Source: Parambassis ranga
Lineage: Eukaryota > Chordata > Actinopteri > Ambassidae
NCBI RefSeq assembly: GCF_900634625.1
Contig: NC_041035.1
Location: forward strand, 663,666 to 727,665
Reading direction: 5' to 3'
DNA: 64,000 nucleotides
Shown here one piece after another: positions 57,817 to 64,000 of this stretch (the first letter of the stretch is position 1; each line of letters opens with the position of its first letter). A program made the position numbers and the translations under genes. Under the pieces are notes generated by a model. That model searched no databases. It saw only the letters and a program-made list of their open reading frames with translations, and had not been told where the DNA came from.

Positions 57817-58745
57817 ATTGTTTTTCTTTAAATGAAAATCAAATAAGCACTTGTAATATCAGCCTTTGAAGGAAAAAATCCACTAAAAGATACGTGGACC
57901 CTCCACCTACCTCTCTGTAACATATAGGTAAAGAAGTAGAGTGTAAGTAGGCTGAGGTGGGGGAGTTGTGTAAGCAGGCAGCTTGCAAGCAGAGTATAGG
58001 TACCATGTTTATATATGTCAGTGTGTAAAATTTAAAATGGAAATCTTCTACTTATGTCTATATTTAGTGTTACTAATATTTTAAGGTATAACTGAACATT
58101 TTTGAAAAGCATTTATTAAATTTAGCATGACTTGCTTCTCCGCTTCTCTACTCCTTATATTGTTCTGCATCCACACAACAGAAAAATTTGCAAGATCAAT
58201 AAAAACAGTTTGTATAACCTGGCATTGGTTTTATAGACGGATGGTGCTTGTAACACAACATATAGAGAATGTGACTGATAAGGTCTCAGCAATTCCTTAC
58301 TGTCATTGTAAAATCACCCAGTTTTAGCTTTTTTAAATGCACCTTTTTTTACCTAAAAAACAACTACATAATCTGACTCTGCAGTGCATTTCACACATGC
58401 ATAACTACATTTAAGAAATTATAATTACAATCTCTTCTCTTATCTTTTTAAAAGGGGGGAAATCACTAAAATGATCGTCACTGTAATATAATCATTCCCA
58501 CCAAGTCCCTTCATGGACTCTGTTTAGTAGGCATTTGCTGTTATATCAAACAAAAGTTCTTTTTTTCCAAATCCTTCTAAAAAGAGGCGGCGTTCTCTTA
58601 AAGACACTCTCCAGAGTGGAAACAAATGCACAGCAGGTGTTTTACTGATGAAACCACCCACAGTTTGGGGGTATAGCAGCTCTTTCATTACGTTTTTATA
58701 GCATTTGCCTTTCACTTTCTTTTTTCTTGTCCATCCTTCAAATAC

Positions 58746-58788
<43 letters not shown>
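58746..58788. repeat. (CT)n microsatellite
   Basis: About 21 CT units without interruption. Confidence 0.97.
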
Positions 58789-58789
<1 letters not shown>

Positions 58790-58904
58790 TCTTATGTAAG
58801 TAAGTGGACCTCTTTGAAATACTCATGTAACATGAACATGCAAATGTGTACATACTAAAATGAACACACACATATAGGAGCATAGCATAGCATGGCATGG
58901 CATG

Positions 58905-59310
58905 GACGAGACACAGACGGACACAAAGCCCACACAGACGAGACGAACTAGCAAGGACAAAGGGGAAGACACAGACTATATACAAAGGGACCAGGGAAGA
59001 CAACGAGGCACAGGTGACACACATGAGGGCAGGGCTGGTAATCGACAAGGAGGGAAAACCCAGGAGCAAAACTCAAGACAATACACAGGGAGGACAGGAC
59101 TACCAAAGTTAAACAGGAAACACAAAACAAGACTAGACAACTAGAAACACAAAACAAGACTAGACAACTAGAAACACAAAACAAGACTAGACAACTAGAC
59201 ACAAACACAAACCCAAGGAAACAAAACACCAGAACTACAGGAAAATAACAATAACTAAACACAGATTAAACTAAAAACCCAAAACAAGGAAAACAAAACC
59301 ATAAATAACA
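58905..59310. repeat. A-rich element fragment with a 27-bp tandem repeat
   Basis: GGGACCAGGGAAGACAACGAGG and related text like 53,560. Inside, AAACACAAAACAAGACTAG plus ACAACTAG repeats three times in tandem (about 59,118-59,199, 27-bp unit). Confidence 0.7.
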
Positions 59311-59439
59311 CCAGGTCATGACAGCCGGTGCTGTCAGGTCACATGATCAGCAGCCATCACTAAGAAACATAAAACACCATCATGAATTAATTATGGCCAA
59401 AAATAGCAGAAATAGCAGGAGTCTGTGTTGTTGCAGGGC

Positions 59440-59505
59440 ATGTGTGTGTGTGAGAGAGATAAGGAGAGAGATTTTGGGTTAAGGAGTGAACATAATATGT
59501 GTGTA

Positions 59506-59543
<38 letters not shown>

Positions 59544-59640
59544 CGAAAAGGGAGACAGATTATGGGTTAAGGAGTGAACATAATATGTGTGTGTGTGTAG
59601 ACGCATGCACACACACACACAAACACACACGCACACACAG
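59440..59640. repeat. TG/GA microsatellites with a local duplication
   Basis: GGGTTAAGGAGTGAACATAATATG followed by TG repeats occurs twice (59,476 and 59,564), separated by a GAGA array. Confidence 0.9.
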
Positions 59641-60034
59641 AAATAGACAAAAAGATGGGGAGATGCACATTAACAAAGGACTAATGTGGCTCTGACATGA
59701 CCACTACACAGCTCAGTCACATCTCCAGGTTGACCGCTCACTGTCACATAAATCTTTCAGAGACACACTGTGGGATTACATGTTGCCAGATATAACATTG
59801 AGAGGAGACACACACACAGGAGCACTGATTGTTTTTAAAGGATAGACAGAACTGAAGTGTTGTGTGTGTAAAACCCTCTTAGTGATATTATGAAATACTG
59901 CTATTATTTTCAGACAAGAGACAGACAAAATAAAAGAGGCAAGCTTTGAATAAAACTGGTGTAACAAAATAGTCAAATTGTTGATTCTCTAACACCATTG
60001 TTTATGTCTACATACATACATCTTAACTTTTATA

Positions 60035-60090
60035 GAGGTCTGCTGTGATCAGCAGCGCCTGCTGCAGCTCACATAATTAAATCCTATGAC
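60035..60090 (-). mobile_element. Tc1-like terminal fragment
   Basis: Reverse complement of the GTGAGCTGCAGCAGG terminal segment with a 15-20-bp internal deletion. Confidence 0.55.
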
Positions 60091-60174
60091 AGAAGGAAGA
60101 GGGGACTTATTACTGAAGACACTATGATCATACATAGATAAAATCATAGAATTAAAAAAGTGGATACTTAAGAA

Positions 60175-60969
60175 CAGTGGTCCCCAACCACCCGGCCGGG
60201 GACCGGTACCGGTCCGTGGGTCATTTGGTACCGGGCCGCACAGAAAGACTGAGCAAAACATATATTATTCATTATCTGAGTCTGAAAGCTGTTTCATTTA
60301 TAAATCGATCAGATTCATCCGCCTGTGCCTTTAAGCACCTGCCCAGACGCTTGTCTCGGTCACGGGATACGGAACCCCAAAATTAAGCCCACAAGCAAAA
60401 ATGAATAAAAAACAAACGTCTTTGGAGAGCTTCTTTGGAAAGGGGAAAAGGCCTAACGAGGAGACAGAAGAAGAGGAGCCTACCCCTTCAAAGAAAAAGA
60501 AACCTGCGTTTAAAAGACTATATCAGGAGTCCTATTTAAAATACGGATTTATTGCAACAGGTGATTCTCACACACCAAGTCCGCTCTGAGTGATATGTGG
60601 CGACAGACTCACAAATGAGGCAACGAAGCCTTCAGAACTGCTTTGGCACTTAAGACCGAGCACCCTGCATTAAAAGACAAGACATGGAATTTTTTGAAAG
60701 AAGAAAACGTGAACAAGAAGGACAGAAGCAGTTAATGACGGCCAAGACAAAATTACGGAGTGGACTGGACATAAGAAACACACTTCGGGTGTCATTGTCT
60801 CCCATTATCCCCAGATGGGACCGCCTAGGCTCCCACTAATTAAGCATAAGAGTAAGTTGTCTGTTTATGCACTTTGTTTTTATTTTATATATTTTTTTCT
60901 GTGCCGGTCCGTAAAAATATTGTTTTACATGATACCGGCCCATGGTGCAAAAAAGGTTGGGGACCGCTG
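60175..60969 (+). mobile_element. BED-type hAT transposon, internally deleted, with 8-bp TSD
   Basis: TIRs CAGTGGTCCCCAACC and GGTTGGGGACCGCTG are flanked by CTTAAGAA (60167-60174) and CTTTAGAA (60970-60977), an 8-bp TSD with one change. An ORF from 60,401 (MNKKQTSLESFFGKGKR, then YLKYGFIATGD) is the start of a BED-zinc-finger hAT transposase; TGA follows at 60,587. The C-terminal end (LRVSLSPIIPRWDR) remains at about 60,787. The catalytic core is deleted. Confidence 0.88.
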
Positions 60970-60979
60970 CTTTAGAACA

Positions 60980-62205
60980 TGGCTGTAGCATCTGCATCCT
61001 TGAGTGGTCTCTGTTTTTTATGCTAAGGCAGGAAATGACAGCAGACACAGGCAGATCCAAATTGTGTGCCTGTATGAAGGTAAATAATGACAGATTCATC
61101 AAGCGAGGAATCGACTCATCATTTTTTGGCTGTCATATATCTACTTTCAGGGACACAATGTCAGCATGCACTGCTGTGATTGGTGTGATTTGCATACTGG
61201 AGCCCAAGGAAAAAACTATTTGCCACACCCTTTTTTATGTTTGTTGCTCCAGCAACATCACATTTTTGAAAATTAGAGGGCACATCACTTAATTATTAGA
61301 AAAATTGCTTATGTGGCAATAATACAAATTCGACACCTCAATAAATTGAACCAATGACAAAACACTCAGGTGTTGCTCTTCATAAAAATACACAACTCGC
61401 AGCATAAAACCCTGTGAGCTGGAAAAACTACCATCGTTTTGTGTCCTGTCCGTCTGACCACAGATTTGTGGGATTCACTTTTCCAAAGAGGAGTCCTGGT
61501 GCAAACAGGCTGCTGGGAGCATGGAGCAGCAATGAAAGCTATCTCCAGGCTGCAGTTCAGAAGAAAACAACAGAAACGGCATCTATTATTTACAGAACAC
61601 AGCAGCTCAGTGTCCCTCCAAACTGTTCCTCGGAACACTGTGAAAACACAAAGGGCAGACGGAATGTCTTCCAAACACATCCCGGCATGTTGCTAATACC
61701 ACAAATAAATAATACACAAAGTTGTAATACAATGCAGAAATAGAAAGTAAGTAAAAACTAGAAAAGGCAGGAAACATGAGTGTATGAGTTACAATGATTT
61801 AAAACCACAGATCCATCTATATAAGGTTAAGGTTTGGTAAGGTTTGCATTAACTTAACACTTTTCACCATATCTTGAGTTACTACTCATCACTGGTGAAG
61901 TGCAGGTCACACACACTGTGTTTTGTAATCCCACAAATACCTGAGTGTGTAAATACCAGTATGTGTAACTATATGTAGATTCAGTTTCTACTGGTAAGTA
62001 TTTATGAGAAAAAAACAGCCCCACCCATTCTGAGGAATGGTACTACAACTTAAACAGACAACTTTGTCTGACTGACTGATACTGTAAGTTCTAATGGCTA
62101 AAGAATAGCCGATCATCATGATGACGTTTATAAAAACAGCCACTGCCAATGTGCTTAACTATTCACTTCGGCCTTAATGCTCACCTCCATATCTTGTGAA
62201 AACCA
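60980..62205. other. intergenic, no gene recognised
   Basis: ORFs of 116, 109 and 104 codons have no domain signature, and overlapping antisense frames are equally open. Confidence 0.4.
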
Positions 62206-62209
62206 CCTC

Positions 62210-62345
62210 ATACACTGTCACCGTCAAAGACTCCTCTGTATACCAGAGTATTCTAGAGTCCATCTGTCTGACAGTTAAAGCTGTGTGGAAACTGGGTCAT
62301 ACAACAGAACAATGATCCAAACCACAGCAGCTAATCTACATAAAT
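62210..62345 (+). mobile_element. Tc1-like fragment
   Basis: CTCCTCTGTATACCAGAGT and CCATCTGTCTGACAGTTAAAG match the copy at 640-700, continuing into GAACAATGATCCAAACCACA (the second Asp region). Confidence 0.7.
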
Positions 62346-62349
62346 AAAA

Positions 62350-63210
62350 AATGGCATAATGAAAAAAGAAGGTGTACAAACTGCAAAGACCTTATTTGCT
62401 GCTTACTTTTCCAAGAAAGAAATAGATCAAAAAATCTGCTAAATGTGACCATTTTCTAAAAATAGCTTGCTATTTATAAAGTAAATATCTTTACATGAAT
62501 GTATTTTAATCCAAAAATTATCTTTTAGTCTGTATGAATATCTGGAGCTCAATGTCTAGTATGACATAAATGAACAAAAAAAACTTGCCTACTTCACTAG
62601 AGGCCATTACATCTAAGTAAGCTGCATCAAAAATTAATTACACCATCACTATCAATCTCAGTGACACCAGAGCAGAGTTTGGATGACAGCTGACGTCTGC
62701 TGCACGCTTCTCGACTGCCAACGGCCTAATTAAGATCTTTGTATCTCTCACAATAAATGACCTTGTTCCTGTAGCTTTGACAGTGATGGACACAAAATAG
62801 AGACAGTATTCAAGAATAATAACTGCTGAAGATAAAGGGAGGACAAGACGTATTATTTATTGGTATACAGTCCATTTCTGTGTTTGTAAGGGACGAGACA
62901 CAGCTGAGTGCAGCCACAGAGAGCTATCCGTGGTGCTGAACTCTACAATGGTCAGATCAGAACAGAAAGGCACGGTTTTACTAATGAGATAGAACTGAGT
63001 GTGTTTTGAAAAAAGTGTGTGAAGTGAGGTGAGCAGCTGGTTTCCTTCTTTACATTTCATGTGCTTTCCAGTTTCCTTACTCAAGGGAGCTCATACACTT
63101 CTCCACAGCATGTAATATTTGCGCAGTTCCCAGTGGTATCAGCCTGGCATTACATTAGGGAATTCTCCTACATAAGGATTATGGCAAATATACATTCAGC
63201 TATCGATCAG
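62350..63210. other. intergenic, nothing recognised
   Basis: AT-rich sequence without repeats or ORFs that I can support. Confidence 0.4.
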
Positions 63211-63214
63211 ATCA

Positions 63215-63779
63215 CAAGCAGCAAAAATAAATAAAAAACAAACGTCTTTGGAGAGCTTCTTCAGAAAGGGGAAAAGGCCTAACGAGGAGACAGAAGAAGA
63301 GGAGCCTACCCCTTCAAAGAAAAAGAAACCCGCATTTAAAAGACTATATCAGGAGTCCTATTTAAAATACAGATTTATTGCAACAGGTGATTCTCACACA
63401 CCAAGTCCGCTCTGAGTGATGTGGCGACAGACTCGCAAATGAGGCATCGAAGCCTGCGAGACCGAGGACCCTGCATTAAAAGACGAGCCATGGAAGAAAA
63501 CATGAACAAGAACGACTGAAGCAATTAATGACGGCCAAAACAAAATTACGGAGTGGACTGGACATAAGAAACACACTTCGGGTGTCATGTCTCCCATTAT
63601 CCCCAGATGGGACCGCCTCATTGCTGAGAAAGCTCAAAGGCTCCCACTAATTAAGCATAAGAGTAAGAGTCTGTTTATGCACTTTGTTTGTTTTTTTTTT
63701 TTTTTTTTTCTGTGCCGGTCCGTCAAAGTATTGTTTTACATGATACCGGTCCGTGGTGCAACAAAGGTTGGGGACCGCT
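63215..63779 (+). mobile_element. second BED-hAT copy, 5' truncated
   Basis: Aligned with 60,395-60,969 from AAAAATAAATAAAAAACAAAC onward and ending in the same GGTTGGGGACCGCTG. It retains WDRLIAEKAQRLPLIKHK, which is partly deleted in the first copy, but lacks the 5' TIR. Both copies share the same internal deletion. Confidence 0.85.
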
Positions 63780-64000
63780 GGTCTACTGGATGGTGAAATA
63801 CAGTCAGTAAAACACTCAGACAAGCTTCCCCACACTATCACAGCAGCACCAAGCTCGCTCTAGGGATTCTTAGACTTACAGTGGGGTACACCTTGTTTTT
63901 CTGCTCAGAGTCACATCTGAAATGAAGTTATCTCAGAAACTGTAGCTCCTGATTTTCACAGGATAGTTTTGGTATCTTTCTAAAGAGTGAAAACACTAGA

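Noticed and set aside
58524..59069. 181-codon minus-strand ORF
   Set aside because: Crosses a (CT)n microsatellite (Arg-Glu repeats) and unrelated repeats; no domain.
61366..61743. Overlapping ORFs of 85-109 codons on both strands
   Set aside because: Sense and antisense frames are equally open with no domain, splice or repeat signature to prefer any.
1..64000. Prokaryotic systems such as CRISPR arrays, toxin-antitoxin pairs, phage or operons
   Set aside because: The DNA is clearly vertebrate, and the tandem repeats seen are microsatellites or minisatellites without spacer structure.

Overview
This window is nuclear DNA from a teleost fish. It contains introns with GT..AG junctions, two recognisable vertebrate genes, and a dense load of fish-type transposable elements: Tc1-like, piggyBac, BED-hAT, L2/Rex-like LINEs, and a Penelope-like element. 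I see nothing prokaryotic or viral and no operon logic. The species cannot be named from the sequence.

Layout. Positions 37-26,653 (minus strand) hold the 5' two thirds of arfgef3 (BIG3, a Sec7-related regulator of secretory granules). I reconstructed 28 coding exons whose phases agree from the ATG at 26,653 to the last complete exon at 37. They total 4,404 nt, exactly 1,468 codons; the rest of the gene lies beyond the left edge. Its introns carry Tc1 remnants, a Tc1-type MITE, a TTAA-flanked 349-bp MITE, long CA arrays and a Tc1 palindrome close to one splice donor. Positions 26,654-34,400 are intergenic: a CpG-rich 5' region of arfgef3, an internally deleted piggyBac (27,639-30,139), a second copy of the 349-bp MITE, and a possible 3' end of an unidentified minus-strand transcript (31.3-31.8 kb).

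Positions 34,477-36,464 (plus strand) hold a complete two-exon serotonin receptor gene of the 5-HT7 type (503 residues). It has poly-Ala and poly-Glu expansions and an overlapping upstream ORF. Its 3'UTR probably runs to about 37.84 kb.

From about 38 kb to the right end I find no further host gene. The region is an accumulation of decayed mobile elements: a LINE/Penelope chimera with a hammerhead-ribozyme core, three other LINE remnants, several Tc1-like remnants, two hAT copies, and a nearly identical 665-bp repeat pair, one copy of which has a 17-bp target-site duplication.

The two host genes are transcribed divergently with roughly 7.8 kb between their start codons. They have no obvious shared pathway beyond both acting in neuroendocrine signalling and secretion. 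The most unusual things here are structural: the ribozyme, the perfect 125-bp palindrome next to an arfgef3 exon, the TSD-flanked unclassified repeat, and the physical linkage of arfgef3 with an htr7 gene.
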